From Cheiracanthium punctorium (Eukaryota > Arthropoda > Arachnida > Araneae > Cheiracanthiidae): a stretch of DNA of 64,000 nt. Made by a program: the position numbers and the translations under genes. Within the stretch, counting starts at the first letter, position 1, and each line of letters begins with the position of its first letter. The DNA lies in NCBI GenBank assembly GCA_038373885.1, contig JAWZYV010015837.1, positions 434,001 through 498,000 of the forward strand, in the 5' to 3' direction. Positions 1-13,755 of this stretch are shown here, piece by piece. The notes below the pieces were generated by a model that saw only the letters and a list, made by a program, of their open reading frames with translations, was not told the DNA's origin and made no database searches.

Positions 1-3000
1 GATTATGTTTGTTTACTCTAATGCAATAACGAATGGTAGAATTCAAATTTCGACAGTTTAAATCCAGTAAGAAAAGGAAAGTAAATTTTTTGTTTATTTC
101 TCTACAGAGAAATTTCTCTTATTTCAGTGATTGCAATGTGTCAATTCCAGAAAGTTAGGCTAATGCATTTATGGTAATTTATATTCTATGAGCGTTTCAG
201 CTAGCCTAGCTGGACAAGAGGGTACACCACTTCTCATATATATAATACAGTTTTTAATATTTGTTTATACATGCGTAATACATGTGAATGAATAAAAATT
301 GTTTTGTGTGTATTTTCCTAAAGAATAAGCTATTCACATAACTTAAAAATTACATTTCCCTTGAGAATCAGCTGGATTACACCCAGCTAATAATGACAGT
401 TAATATTTATTGAGGAAACAAATTATTTATTGACACATTTTAATGAATGTTCAAGAAATATCTTTCACATGCTGGAGGACTTTATTATATGGTAAATTTA
501 TGCAGTAATAATTTATTTATAATTTAAGCATAGTAAATGTTTTAGCTTCCTATTAATTAATTATTCATGAATATTTTAAAGTTATAAAATTATTTTTTAA
601 TTTGAAATTCTCAGATAATATACAATAAACTGAACTCATTAAGAGAGAGAATTGCATAGCATGAATTTTCATTTGCGTACTTTAAGCCGTGATTCCTTTT
701 GATGTTCGGCACAATTTCTTGCAATGACAAAATTTGAATATTTTAGCTTTCTTGTGTTTTATTGTAATTCCTGTAAGATATGCATAAAGTCATGAATGCT
801 GTTAGTCGAACAAAATTACTGGAGGAAATATGTTGCTATTATAACTTTAAGTTTCGTAAAATATGATCTCATAGCAAAATTTAATCTTTAAAATTTTTAG
901 ATATTGTAGTCTAATGTGAAAAAGAAAATTATCGCTTATCATATATTTTTAATTGTGCTTCTGTTTAATTATGCGATTTGGGAGGTGCATTTCTGGAATA
1001 CATAAAAAACATCTCGGTAAAATTTACGCGCATTTAGATTTTTGTTTTAGTAGCTTCGCACGAAAATAAATAGTTTCGGATATTGTTTCAGAAATCGTTC
1101 AAACTCGTGTAACAAACAATCTTTTAAGTATGTTATAAGATGGAACACTTTTACTTCAATATTTCTCTTTTAATGCTTTTTTTTACATCTATGATTATTC
1201 AATTTTATTCAGCTTATATTCAACACACCAAGTGTTGCAAGAGGATGCAATTCTGGAAAATCATTTCCATGCACAGACAAGTAACTATGGCATTACATTA
1301 TATGTGTCAAAAGTGCGTTTCTGCAAGATTACACAATTTATTGCAGGAATCAGAATGTCAAAATAATTTGAAACTGACATGTGATTAAGCGACGTTACAT
1401 GAAAATTTAACTCTGTGATTCTTTTGTTACCCTCTCACAGTACAATGTAGAAAAAAAAAGTCCCCTTACATTATTTATAACATTTGTTCCAGCAAAATCG
1501 TTCTAAACGTCTTGCGCTAGAGTGAAACAGAATAATGACGACAACTTTTGTGCATCACACAGAAACGAACAAAAGCACCCGAAGCAGTTAATTTAAAGAG
1601 AACTTCACCATCTTTCTTTCTTTCTTTTCACTTATTTTTTTCCATATATTTCACCCTTTTTATCATACGTCGGCAGTGAACGCAAGGTTGCGTGAAAAAT
1701 GCGAGTCCACCATTTTTTTTTCTCTTGCCTGACAAAAAAGTTCTTCATTTTTCAAAGCTCTTTTACGAAGTTAAGGATTTTATATTCACCCAGAGTTTTT
1801 TTTCTTTATTTCTTTATTTCATTTTCTTTCCCTCTCACTTCTTAAGAGTTTGTTGTTGATGCATCTCCTCCTAGTTGAAATCTTCTTCCTACAGACGTCT
1901 TATGCGCATATTATCACGCGGGGGGGATGATTTATACCAAGTATGGATTTGCCTACGCGATGGATCACAGAACTCCTAAAAGATGAATAATAATAATAAA
2001 ATACAAGGGTAAGGAAGAGGGATAAAATCGAAACTAACATTAAAATTCAAGGAAGGGGGATGGAAGTTTCGACCCACTCTGAAGCAGTGGGGGGCAAAAA
2101 ATGTAAAACTTTTACTTCTACTTTTATTTTTTCCATTTTTATTTTGAAACTTTATCTCGCGATAGGTTTAATATGCGAAAGAAAACAATATAAATCCCAA
2201 GGTAAAATTAATGGTCTGAGCGCAAATACCCATTTACAGCTCGTCATTAGTTTTTTGCTGTTTTAAAGAGTCACTTTCTTACTGCTGGTTTTAGGTACTA
2301 AAATACTTCATCATTAGTTTTTCGAAACTATAATTAGACCATGTGAGGTAGTCAAATAATAGTATTTTTTGTATTAAGGTTAATTCTTTGAAAGCTAATA
2401 CATATATGAGGGAATTTCGGAAAGTAGCTTCACATAACCTCAAAGGAAAATTGGCTGTAATCCCGTTGGCAAAACGGAGTGTAACCTTGAACATTTTGCT
2501 TTCCTTCTGAGTAATTCGTTATTTTTACACTGAGTTTTCTGTGAGCAACACAACCTTATAATGTCTAGGTGAATTTAGAATCCCGCCAAATGTGACTGTT
2601 TGTCGCCATATGTTTTCTCCAGGCAAAAGGTGACCGCCCAGTAAATGTTTAAAATGAAATTCTTTCTGTCTACGGAAACGCTATGGGTGTTACTTGGGCT
2701 GATTGTTTCTTTAATTCGCAAATTTCTCTTGCTTGCACTTCTGTACAACTCAATTATAAATATCTCAGTCAAATACTTGTGAAAATTTGAACTTATAGCT
2801 CTTTTGTTCGCATTAAATGTGAATAAAAATATTTACATCTATTTTCACGAAGAAATGAACATTTTTAAAATAATCAAATTTCTGTTGGTGTATGCCTATT
2901 CTTTTTCATATTTTTAGTGTTAATGGTTATCAGTATCTACAAAAACATGCCGCCATTACTTTTAGATGACTAATATAAATTTAACGTTTCAGTCTTTTTA

Positions 3001-3114
3001 CAAAATCTTAAGGTGTATTTTAAAGAGAAATTTACTTATTTAGTAATTTATGTTTTGTACCCACTTTAATCATTATTTTATCCAGCCTATTGCTACGTCT
3101 CGTACGGCTAAACG
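1..3114. other. AT-rich DNA, nothing recognised
   Basis: Long AT-rich stretch with short homopolymer runs and no open frame above about 85 codons. The frames at 1140-1388 and 2060-2266 have no recognisable domain and look like chance. I see no inverted-terminal-repeat element, splice-bounded coding block or RNA gene. A short G run lies at about 1921-1927. Most simply this is intergenic or intronic sequence. Confidence 0.6.
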
Positions 3115-3135
3115 CCGCTTGTTTCTGACAAGCGG
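3115..3135. repeat. Short perfect hairpin (8-bp arms)
   Basis: CCGCTTGT at 3115-3122 is the exact reverse complement of ACAAGCGG at 3128-3135, around a 5-base loop. It sits in a small island (about 3090-3160) with more CpG than its surroundings. The function is unknown, and an 8-bp hairpin can arise by chance in a window of this size. Confidence 0.5.
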
Positions 3136-3929
3136 AACTCCCGACCGAGTGGACCAGGATGTCTATATAATAGGATAATGTCTCGTTCCATATCGGAAAT
3201 ACCCAGACAAACCGCTTCAATAACTAAGAACGGAAATTTAAAAAAAATAATAATAATAGATGAAATTTAGTAAATTAGAAATATTTTTAACAAACGCAAA
3301 ACTATTGAAATCGTTCACTTTTCAGATTAGAGTTTTGCGTTATAGGCATCATTCCTAAAAGAATTAAAGAACATAAGTTTATATTTACTTTCAGTTTTTT
3401 TTTTTTTTTGTTAATTTAGAATTTAATAAAATTTTGTTGCATAAGTGTAAAATCATTTATATAAAATTTTCACAATAGCAATCAGATTTACTTAAATGCA
3501 ATTTACCTTTATTTTTTAATGCTTTGTAATCATTCCACACGAACTGTCTCTTTCAGCTAATATATTTTAATTTCGAACTATATTAATGATATTTTTAAGC
3601 AATTTCTTAAAAATAATGCGAAAAGAATATCACAAAACATCTAAACAGAAATTGATTCAGTAAGAAGTTAATAATAAATAGAAAAATACTTTTCCTAGCT
3701 TTGGTTTTAAAAAACAATACTCAAACACTAATTTTTAAATGTATGAGTTAATAATCTTTATAAAAATGTACATATATATATGTCTTTTATTTTAAATGAA
3801 AAATATCACATGTCTAGCAGCAAATAATGCCTGTACATGGATTTTTTTAAGCCACAGCAAAGTATTATAAGGCGAATATAATGCGTAGGCCTTTTTCTAT
3901 CAGCCTCCTTTCCCTTCCATTATAGAATG
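3136..3929. other. AT-rich DNA, nothing recognised
   Basis: Anonymous AT-rich sequence with a short poly-T run near 3397-3408. No gene, RNA or mobile-element end could be supported. Confidence 0.55.
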
Positions 3930-4125
3930 ACAAATGCGAAGCATGGGAAATGGAACACGTCCCTTAACCCAAAAGAATAAAGGAGAGACTCAGCGGCGTC
4001 GGAATTCCGGAGAAAACTGGAAAATCGAAGTCCGTTCCTGACATTTGACCGATGGACTCCGGAAAGACGCCAGGAGATACGCGGTAGCCGTCATCACTGT
4101 CTACAACTTCCTGAGCCCGAAATGC
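3930..4125. other. GC-richer patch with several CpG dinucleotides
   Basis: Base composition changes sharply from the flanks, with many CpG and CCGGA words and no long homopolymers. No open frame or known repeat terminus was recognised. It could be an old repeat fragment, a conserved non-coding element or an unrecognised exon or promoter. The sequence alone does not decide. Confidence 0.35.
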
Positions 4126-7100
4126 ATTTTTAATGTTTGAAAATTGCCACAGTTTTAGAAGACTTTTAAAATGAATGTTCTTGATTTTCGTATTTTCAAG
4201 TCAAAACAAAATAGGAATAATTTACTTTTAAATCTTGTCTTATATAATTTATAGAAGAACTAAACGCAGCGAGATCTTAACTCATTTATTTATTGAAAGA
4301 GTAGTAATTAGTATAAGAAAATGTAAAATTATTCTTATCAACATTTTGTGCAATATTTATTAAAATTAAATTGTAGTGACAGATGGTAGTGACAGAGCGA
4401 CTCAGATTAATATATGACAACAAATTTACCTTTGCTCTTTCAGCATTTTATCACCTTCAACTCTTTAATAATTTTAAAACTCATTTTGCAGAATATACAT
4501 TTATCATTAACCGTGTTTTCTTCTTCGAGTACTCTCTATTTCAGTAAAGAAAATTTTCGAAATTTATATTAAGAATCTAAACTGATTTTCATAAGTATAA
4601 TAGTATTTTTCAAAAATTGATCCAGCGTACGGTCAATCCGATGTGGTGGGTCACATCAAAATTCTCATACTCCATTACTAGTATTTTTACATCCAGAGTA
4701 AACAGTCGAATACACATTTATTGCAAATCAAAATTTACATTTTTAATATATATATAGTTAATTATAAATTATTTTGACTCATTTATTAAAGAAGGAAATT
4801 AAGAAAGAGGATTGAGTTGAAATGTCGAAGTGAAATGTAGCTTCCAGAGCATAGAAAAATCTAAGCCTGAAAGGTGGGTTGCTTTTTTTAAGTAGTTATT
4901 AGTGAAAGAAAGTTGTTAAGTAGCTGTCAATGAAAGACATTTTCATGCAGACTACACTATCCGTCAAGTGAAAATATATTTAAAACACCTAAATGTCAAG
5001 ATACGTAGACTCTGATCACAAATTAATCGTTATTTTTAAAAATTGAACTACATGTCTAATGCTGCATCTCAATATGTGCAACATATGTGCATAGTATATA
5101 TTTCCGTATTATATTTGGTTAAATTTGCAAGAGCTTCTTTCAGTAATTCTAATTTTTCTTACAATGCATGTTGCAGTATATTATGCAAATTTATTTCCTT
5201 TAAATTTGAATAAAATTTGGTGTTTTTTTAAGTAAATTTTTCTTTTAATTATTTAATACCTAATGAAGTACTAATAAAACAATTAATTTTTTCTGAGATC
5301 AATCCTGCCAAAATTTAATTTTACACATTGGTTAGTTTCTATTCGTCCTATGAGGCTGGTTTGCAAAAATTAAAAACTCACGAAAAATAGAAATTACTCA
5401 ATAAGTTTTATCAAGAATTTAATGAAATTGAGATTATTGATTGTGAAGTGTAAAAATACATGAAAATAAAATATAAATATTTCTAGTATTTTATAAATTA
5501 CAACATATTGAAAACTAACTAAGGAAATATAGGTGTTTGGTATTAAAAAAGTACATTACTATTTTCCTATTTTGGGATTGTTGTGTGTGTTTTCCTGTGA
5601 CTTTTGATCTGCCAAGATTATGTATTCAGTGCGCGAAACACATATTGTATCAAAAGATGACATTATGTTTTTTTTTTTTTTTTTCCGTGTTCAAAAAGTA
5701 TAACCCATTCTTCCAGAGGTACATTATTTTTTTAAGAGTTCTGTCGACAAAAAAATCTTTTTAATTGTGCCTAATCTGTTTTTGTAAATGTTTCGAGTTG
5801 TATGTAATAAACAGTTTTGATTAAACTCTGGGTTTAAAATCCTGGTGTTACATGATTTTAAATGTATAATATAAAAATGCACAACTAGAGAGAGACTGTG
5901 ATTTTTAAATGTATATTAGTGTAAATGCTTGTAAAAGAAGTAATTTGCTGTTAAATCATGATGGATGGCGGTTCTAAAACATTTTAAGCTAATTCGACAG
6001 TATTCAGATTGTGGATCTTTGGATAGGAAAATATTGTTTTGCTAAATGTCTATCCGTATTATCTAAATATTCCAAGAACTACATGTATTTGCTTTTGTAT
6101 ACTTACAAATATAAAATCTACAAATATCGAGATATATCATTGTTTTAATAAGAACAATCGAGTTTCATTTAAAAATACACTTGCCCACCTTCCAATCATT
6201 ACCATTCCCTAATTCATCATAACGTTTTAACTATTCCTCAAAAGGATAGCAGAGACATAAATCAAGCTGAATTAAAAGCTGTGAGTTATTGGCTTTGCAC
6301 TCTTTGGCTTTCATTCGCTGAGTATTCAGTTTTAAAAATTTAAAAAAAATAACCTTTTATCGTTAGATATATTGCTTAATTTATTGTCGAAAAAATATTT
6401 TCTTTAATCATTACCGATTCAAATATCAAGTTGACATATGTAATGGCGGATAAGGCACGATTTCAAGAATTTTGTGTGCTGTCAAATAAATTATCGCCCA
6501 ATTCATAACAGCATCAGTTTCAGATTTCCGCTTAGCCAACAATCACTTCCCTTTTATCCCTTGATACAGGAATCATTATCATGTCTGTTACATCCATTTC
6601 GGGAGGATACAACAACCAACTGCATACTTCAAATTGAATTAGCCATGAGCTAGCAGGAGGGAATAACTGGCATTGTATCAATGACGCAAATTTTGAAGCA
6701 CTGCATTTTCTCGGATAAGAGACTTGTATGCGTATGCACATAAGGAACGAGAAAGTCAAGATTTTGAGCATGAAACTGCTTTTTAAATACCTTAATAAAA
6801 TTATGTAAAAAAAATCTATATGTTTTTAAAATACATATACGTAATGTAGGTTTATACTAATTATAAAAATTTTGTTATCCACTTTTACCATTTACGTATT
6901 GAAAGCTGTTGAGCTATGTACAATTTTTAACAATAAACAATTTTGCATGTTATAGAATTTACTTAGGAATTGAAAAAAATCTTTTATTGACATTTGAATA
7001 CGCATTCGGATTTTTATATATATTTTTTTATGAAGAAAGCCGTGAAACAGAAGCTTTGTCGTGTTTCTGCTTACTATTAAAACTTTCAGTTTTGTATTTA

Positions 7101-9241
7101 TAAATTGGGTAAATTCTGTTAAAATTATAAAATTAATTCTACATGGTATCAGAATGCACTGGCATAGAAAATAATGTTGCCATACAAAATAATATCGTCT
7201 GATATAATTTAAACAAAATCATGATCGTTTTAGATCTCCAAGAATGTTTTAGTTATTTTACAGAAATAGCAAAGACAGCCTTACAATAAAAATAATAAAA
7301 AACTCTTTATCTCACAGAGATTAGATAAGTATTTTTTAAATAATGATAAATAACACACAGATATAAAATTGTGTATGTTAATGCCAAAGTTCTTTATTAA
7401 TTTTAATTTCTTTTGCAGCTTACTTATATCGCCAATCTTGTTCTCATTGCACTGTACTGTAAAACTTCATTACTGCAAAAAAAATCATACAACTATTACA
7501 CTGGCCTTAATATAGTTGTTTATGCATGATTATACACATATTTCTCCCTCATCCCACCTAGGCAGGTACCAGACGTGTAGCTTCGCTTTAACGCTAAAAC
7601 AAACAAATATACACACATATAATCTGTGTAACCTACGTGATGAATGTTGAGTGACGTACGTGAGTAAGTATCTGCATTTTCCGTGCATCTCAACATATGA
7701 ATTACCAGCATTGGCACATATTGGCGTAAAAATAAATTAATAATTTCGATAAAAAAGCTAACATTTTTATACACACTGCCACTAGCGTAAAAATCTGGAA
7801 CGAAATAAAAAATTAAATATCATATTTTGTACCAATAAAATTCTTTTTCATGATATATGAATAAAACATTTAAAGGAATACCTATGAATCAGATACAGTT
7901 TACTTAAATTTTCGTCAATATTGGTTAGCATTATCATTGGTTAGGTTTCGTCATTATTGGTTTATTGATGTGAAGTCATCATTTTGTCGTTATTGGTAAG
8001 TTGATGATTATTATTGTTAATCTGATTCTACAAAATAAGAAATTTTGTCCGACTTTGTACCTAAAATTTTAATATTTATCGACTATTTAAAAGAAATACT
8101 TTCCAATTACAAGTTTTAAATTTACTTTATGCATCTTTAAACCAAAAAAATTATTCTTTTGAAATACCACCAACCAAATATTTTTAATTCAAGAAAACAT
8201 GTTGCTCCGTGCAGATGTGTTTAATGCGAAGACTAACATCTTTAATATTTGTATGCTTTTAATCAATCTTTTAATTCCTATTTACCCATTGCTAAATGGG
8301 CTGACAGACCGAAGTATCCAGTAGATACAAGATTCAAGCTACCACAAGGGAGGCATTCAATTGTCTCTGATGGTGAGCCTCTAGGGCTGTTTTCAGTAAA
8401 TGATCACGTTGAAAGCAATCCTAATAAGATATTCACTTGTGGTCAGAGTAACTGTTTATTTTGCTGTTAATGCCGTAAATGGGATTATACCGAGTGCATA
8501 CAAACATATATGAAGTATAAGACATTGTTTTTCGTCAAGTAAGCAAATAAATCTGATGCATTAGGCTCTGAGTTATCATAAAGATTTATTGATGTGAAAT
8601 CTGAATGTATCAAAGATTAATAGTAGTACAATGCTGCACAAGTGAACTGTTGTAAAATTTTTATTGAAAAATATTAAATATTAAATGTGAAAGAAATATA
8701 TGATATGAGAATCCGAATTTAATAGCATTCAATTCTATATGTTTACTGCACAGATTGAAGAGTTTTGTTTAAATACTTTCTTGGCTGTTTTCCTATACTC
8801 TGAAATTCCATTGCTAGATAATTCTGGAAAATATCCATCGATGACTCTATAGGGAAAGCAATAAACACAGAAGCTATTTGCGAAATCACGCCATATTGTT
8901 GCCAAGCTTGGAAGCTTTTAGCAATAAATTGAAACATTTGGCTACGAGTTTCTACATTTTAGAAGGGTATCGAGTGGATTTGGCGAAATACTGAAAGCCA
9001 TTATCAATCAATCGGGAAATGAAGTTTAAGAAAAGCTCAATTTCCAATCGGCAGACTGACACAAAGAAAAATTAAAATTTGACAATTTACCGCTTATAAC
9101 AGCAGTTTTAGCTTAAAACAAAGTTTAGATAAGCAGATCAATCAACAAGTTCGTAACAGTACTTTCAAAACAAGAGGAGAATAAACTTGGAATAAAAACT
9201 ATCTAATTTCTTCAATATTGCTCTCCAAGAAATTGCTATAT
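4126..9241. other. AT-rich DNA, nothing firm recognised
   Basis: About 5 kb of AT-rich sequence with no supported gene. An open frame at 8249-8470 ends in a short cysteine-containing stretch and is somewhat less AT-biased, but it has no recognised domain. A cluster of imperfect copies of ATTATTGGTT lies near 7918-8010. A poly-T run of 18 lies near 5667-5684. Confidence 0.5.
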
Positions 9242-9610
9242 TAGGGGACACCGGGGTTGAATAGAGTACCGGGATAGAACGGTATACGGCATTTACTTCC
9301 CGCCAGAGGAGCTAGATTATCACGGCAAAGCTTCACGAGCCTCAGTTGCATGCCGGACGTTGCCAAGTAGGGTCTATCTGATTGCCGGAATTCATTAACC
9401 AACTTTGGCAACTCCTAGCTATAAATTGTGTATCTTACTGTAATATTTAGAAATTTTCAAAGCAAGGTAAGTCTTCTGTCCGCATTTTGTCCCCAGTTAA
9501 CTTTAATTTCATTGAATAAGTCATGTTTTCAAATATATTATTCCATGATGCAATGATCGAAACAGAAATGTTTAATGTTAATCACGAGATTTTTTCAAAT
9601 GTTAACACGC

Positions 9611-9680
9611 GGGGCAGAACGGGGTGGGGCGAAACGGGGTGGGGTGGAACGGGGTGGGACCCCGTTCCACCCCGGTGTCC
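9611..9680. repeat. G-rich tandem array and perfect 14-bp-arm hairpin
   Basis: Repeats of about 10-15 bp built on GGGGTGGAAC run from 9611. The last forms a hairpin whose arms 9641-9654 and 9660-9673 are perfectly complementary around a 5-base loop. The unit resembles the element terminus (CCGGGGYGGAA), so the array probably arose by amplification of the terminal repeat. The closely spaced G4 runs could form a G-quadruplex on the plus strand. That is a prediction from base runs, not a measurement. Confidence 0.65.
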
Positions 9681-10308
9681 AGGAGCTTCTAGCTTAAACA
9701 TAAAGAAATTCTTTTTATTGCATTAAAACGTTTTGAAATTCAAATATATTAATTAGATTGTTATTATGCATAATCAGGGAAAAAATGGAATTTTTTTTAA
9801 ATAATTTAATATAAAAATGACATTTTAAAAGATATCCATATTTTCAGCCAAATTTCTTATTTAAAATATAATATTAATATGAATACAAAGTACTTAGATA
9901 CCGATGTACTATTTTATTATTATATAAAGTATTTTATTATTATACAAAGCATTTTATTTTATAATAGAAACGTTTTTTTCTAGTGCAGGTATTGACGAAG
10001 ACGATGATGACTCAATATTCATTTGTGAATTTTACAATCCATAAGCAGTCTATAACCAAATTGCTGGAGAATAAATACAATTTTATTTTTCAAAATAATG
10101 AGATTTTTTTTTTTGTACCAAACTGGTCTTAACATTAAAACCAAAAGAGAACATCCTTCCCACTTCTACCTGAGTCTCATATCATTCTGAATTGATTAAA
10201 GTTACTAGCTAAAGATTTTCTTTTACTACATTCAGTACTGATATGTGAACTTCGAAACACTTTAAATTCCCCCCCAAAAAAACTATAACACTGCAAAAGC
10301 TATAAAAT

Positions 10309-10340
10309 CCCATTCTGCCCCATGCATGGGGCAGAATGGG
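10309..10340. repeat. Perfect 32-bp palindrome
   Basis: The 32 bases from 10309 to 10340 equal their own reverse complement, centred on ATGCAT with flanking CTGCCCC/GGGGCAG. The outer words CCCATTC/GAATGGG resemble the terminal inverted repeat of the host element, so this looks like two terminal repeats fused head to head. It could extrude as a cruciform. Confidence 0.8.
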
Positions 10341-10528
10341 GTTGATTGAGTTACTTTTATTTTTAATTTTTAAAAAATACATCTTAACTTTTTTCACAAC
10401 TTTGTATACTAAAGTTTATTTTAAATGTATAGAAAAACTGTTTCTTAATATAGGATAATTTTTTTTAGTATCTTAGACATAAAACCTGGCTTCAAACCTT
10501 AAGTACCCCATTCCGCCCCGGTGTCCCC

Positions 10529-11920
10529 TACTACTGGACCTAGAAAAATTTAAAGAGATTTAATATCATTTTTTATAAACAAGGTAACTCACGAATGCTT
10601 TTTTAATTAACTTCAAAATGCATATGCATAATAACAATTAAAAATTATATAAAATGAGCCCCGATTAAATCTTATATTTTGTTTTCTGACTTTTGTTTTT
10701 AAAGAGCCTATAATATATTGCTTGTATGAGTCTTTCAGGAAGATATATAGAAACTAACACCTAGGATATCGGCATTATTAATTACAGATGTTAAATCGCA
10801 TTGCTCCATTGCATATTCTGCTTACACTGTGTAAAACTAGATTTAGAAGTCACATCTCAAGCTTGCACTGACACACAAAAGAAAATCCAGAAAAAAAGTG
10901 CTTTTACATGACAACATATTTTTTCAAAATATTCAAAAAGTACAATTTTGAAAAAAAACAAACAATGAAGAAAAGATTATATTCTTTTTCAGTCTTAATA
11001 AAATATAAACTTTCGAGTTATGACAGTGTCAGAATAATGGGTTAAATGCTATGGCAAAATGGCAGACAAACTCAACATCTTCGCCGCTAAAGAACTCCTA
11101 GCGCAGATGGATGAAGGGTAATAAATATTGATCCGCCAGTCCTAAAAATGAATGAGCCTTTGTTAATGCATTTGGGTTGTTTCTGATGCATATTTAAACT
11201 TTAAAAAAATCTTTTGTTTAAAAGTGCTTATTTTACATGAATTTAAGTTTAGAGCATGTGCCGCATCCAGTTTAATATCAATTCATTGATTGAGCAATTA
11301 AAAAATAACTTAAATAATTATACCGGAGAAATTATCTTAAGAATTCGTTTTATTTATTTATTTCTTTTAGCAGTGAATATTTAGATGGTTTTGTTAAGGC
11401 ACTTTCAGCTATCCACGTACAAATTTTGACTAATTCTATTTGAGATAGATATTGCTTGATATCAAACCATTAAGCTGTTAAAATACAAAAACTGTGCTCT
11501 GTGCTCTAACGCAAACATCTAATTTAATTGTAGTTTGGATTGTTTTTTGCTGATAAAGGCTTTTAATATTTGGTGGTTTCTCTTCGTTTATAGTATCTAA
11601 AGGGGATAAAAAAGGTCTACCCTTCTTTAGTTGTAAATAACTTGAGACACTCACATGGAGAATCCTGAATACAAGCCTCTTATTAAAAGTATTTATAAAA
11701 GAAATTACGAAACGTCAAATATCGATAAAGTATTTCGTCTGCCCACTCATACTGAATTAATTATTTTTAGCGTTAATATAAGAGATCGCTACTAATTTTC
11801 ACACATTGTTTCTTTTAGTATGTATTTATGACTGAATTAAATTCGTTGTATTTCGTGAGTGAGCTCCGAATAGGTTTTATTCTCAAGATTTTTTCTAAAA
11901 CACAGACAGCAGTGACCTTC
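10529..11920. other. AT-rich DNA between two inverted-repeat elements
   Basis: Anonymous AT-rich sequence with no open frame above 60 codons and no recognised RNA or repeat end. A slightly more balanced island at 11040-11130 has no identifiable content. Confidence 0.55.
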
Positions 11921-11922
11921 TA

Positions 11923-12591
11923 AGGGGACACGGCACCTTTTGACGATTTTTTTAAGGATTTTTACGCATCTCATGTGCATTTAATCAAAGATTATAATTA
12001 AATTTAGAAAGTTTTCACTTAAAAAAGAAACATTGATTTAATAGAAAGTTTTAAAATTAAAATTTTATTTAAAAAAGACTTTTAGAATTCTTTTTTCTCC
12101 TTTATTTATCAATTCTTTACCAACTATATAATAGTACGCTTTAAAACTTTAGGGATGTGTTTTGCTACTGATGAATTTGTTTGAGAAAGAGTAAAAATTA
12201 GTTTACATTCATGGGAAAACGTAGACAAAGCACACGATGACAGTTACATTTTTTCTTTTATAATTGACATTTTATCTTTTCAAGATATGATAAAATACAT
12301 TTCTAATTCTATTACGCTAATCGCACACGAAAAAAAATATCAACTCCATTTTTAAATATATCTTGAAGTATTTACACTTTACTGCGATTTTGTTTAAAAA
12401 ATTGAACTGAGATTTAAAAGGTCACTAATGCAGTTAAAATGTTTAAAGGCTTTTCTACTATATTTATAATGATAATATTTTTTCAAAATTTTGCTCAGGT
12501 TAGTAGATATACCAAAACTATAATTTAAGCTAAAAATTGAAAAAACGATGTTTTTATCGACTTTCGACATTTAAAAGGTGCCACGTCCCCT
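11923..12591. mobile_element. 669-bp MITE with AGGGGACxyGGCACCTTTT termini
   Basis: The left end, AGGGGACACGGCACCTTTT, and the reverse complement of the right end, AGGGGACGTGGCACCTTTT, match over about 19 bp with two differences. TA flanks both ends (11921-11922 and 12592-12593). The interior is AT-rich with no coding frame, so it is non-autonomous. The TA duplication and short termini fit a Tc1/mariner-superfamily MITE. The first eight bases are shared with the element at 9244-10528, but the two are otherwise distinct. Confidence 0.8.
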
Positions 12592-12593
12592 TA

Positions 12594-13755
12594 ATAAAAC
12601 ATCTTTAAAAATTATTAACTTTTCTTTTTCCCAAAATTATAAAATTTAATAAGGTCGTTATGAGTTTGAACACATTTACATTTGTAAAGACATATTACTT
12701 TATCGCGTAATGCTTGAAAATATTTTGAAATGAAAGAATAATATGCTTTCCCTCTTCCCTTGCCCTTGCTTTCCCACTTCCAATTAATTTCTTTCATTCA
12801 ACACATCAATGGGAAATATTTGAATAAAATAATGAAACCCACCATACATTATTCACTACAATAACATTTATGCAACTAAGTCATGAGCTCGTTTTCATCA
12901 TTAAATCTTGGAGTAAATAAATGCAGCACAATAAATCATTTTCCATTTTTTGAACATTTAAATAAATATTTAAAATAAGGTTTTTTTCTGTAAAAAATAT
13001 CTGAGAAACAGTGTTTAGCATTATTATTCAAATCTTCATTAAATAATTTTTCTAAATTATGTTGAAATACTTTCCTTGAATCTCATAGGATGGGCTCTAG
13101 TCTTTATTTTCTTTCTGAAGACAGATTGGTGAAAAATGATCTCCCCCATGATGCGACTCCACACTCTTTTTTTCCCTGATGATATCCACTGAATATCAAA
13201 AACTTGGAGTACAGTCAAAACTTCTCAGATAGATGAGTATGTAATAAACATCGATCTGTCATATCTGCCATTGAATCTAGTGCAGCTCTCAAAACTATGT
13301 ATACGGGATCGCATTATCTACAAAAGTGCGAGAATAACTTTAAAGTAAGAAAATTTCAGTTTTATCAACACTTGTAATCAGGAAGTTATTATGCACGAAT
13401 TTTTTTCACTTAAAATGCAAATTTACGACTGTCAATTTCTTTTAAAAATGAAAATGAGAAGAGTTAAACGACGATTTTGAACATGTTTCAAATGCATTTA
13501 TATTCAATGTGGAAAACTTGGACTCTCGTACAAACATTTTAAAATTTCTAGGCTTATTGTAAAGAAGACTATTTTATGTACAATTACAAAAACGTAAAAA
13601 AGAAGTTAAAGTGATATACAAAAATGCATTAAAACTTAAAAATTCTATTTTATTTCTTCTGTGGTACCAAATAAATAGCTGTGTGTTGACTTGCATTATG
13701 AATTTGTGGAAGAATTGCATAGCAACGAACTGAAGTACAATTTAAGTTTTGTCTA
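12594..13755. other. AT-rich DNA, nothing recognised
   Basis: No recognised gene or element. The minus-strand open frame at 12615-12797 is short and compositionally random. A short region near 13140-13280 has somewhat balanced composition but no identifiable motif. Confidence 0.5.

Larger units (their letters stand above)
9244..10528. mobile_element. DNA transposon or MITE with GGGGACACCGGGG terminal inverted repeats
   Basis: The left end reads GGGGACACCGGGG and continues as GAAT then GTAC. The right end is its reverse complement with few changes over about 27 bp. TA flanks both sides (9242-9243 and 10529-10530), as expected for a Tc1/mariner/pogo-type target duplication. The 1285-bp interior has no transposase frame, so the element is non-autonomous. 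A third terminus-like copy lies inside at 9660-9680, so a smaller unit (9244 to about 9680) may be nested or the ends may have been duplicated. The interior also carries a G-rich array and a long palindrome. The superfamily assignment rests only on the TA duplication. Confidence 0.75.
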
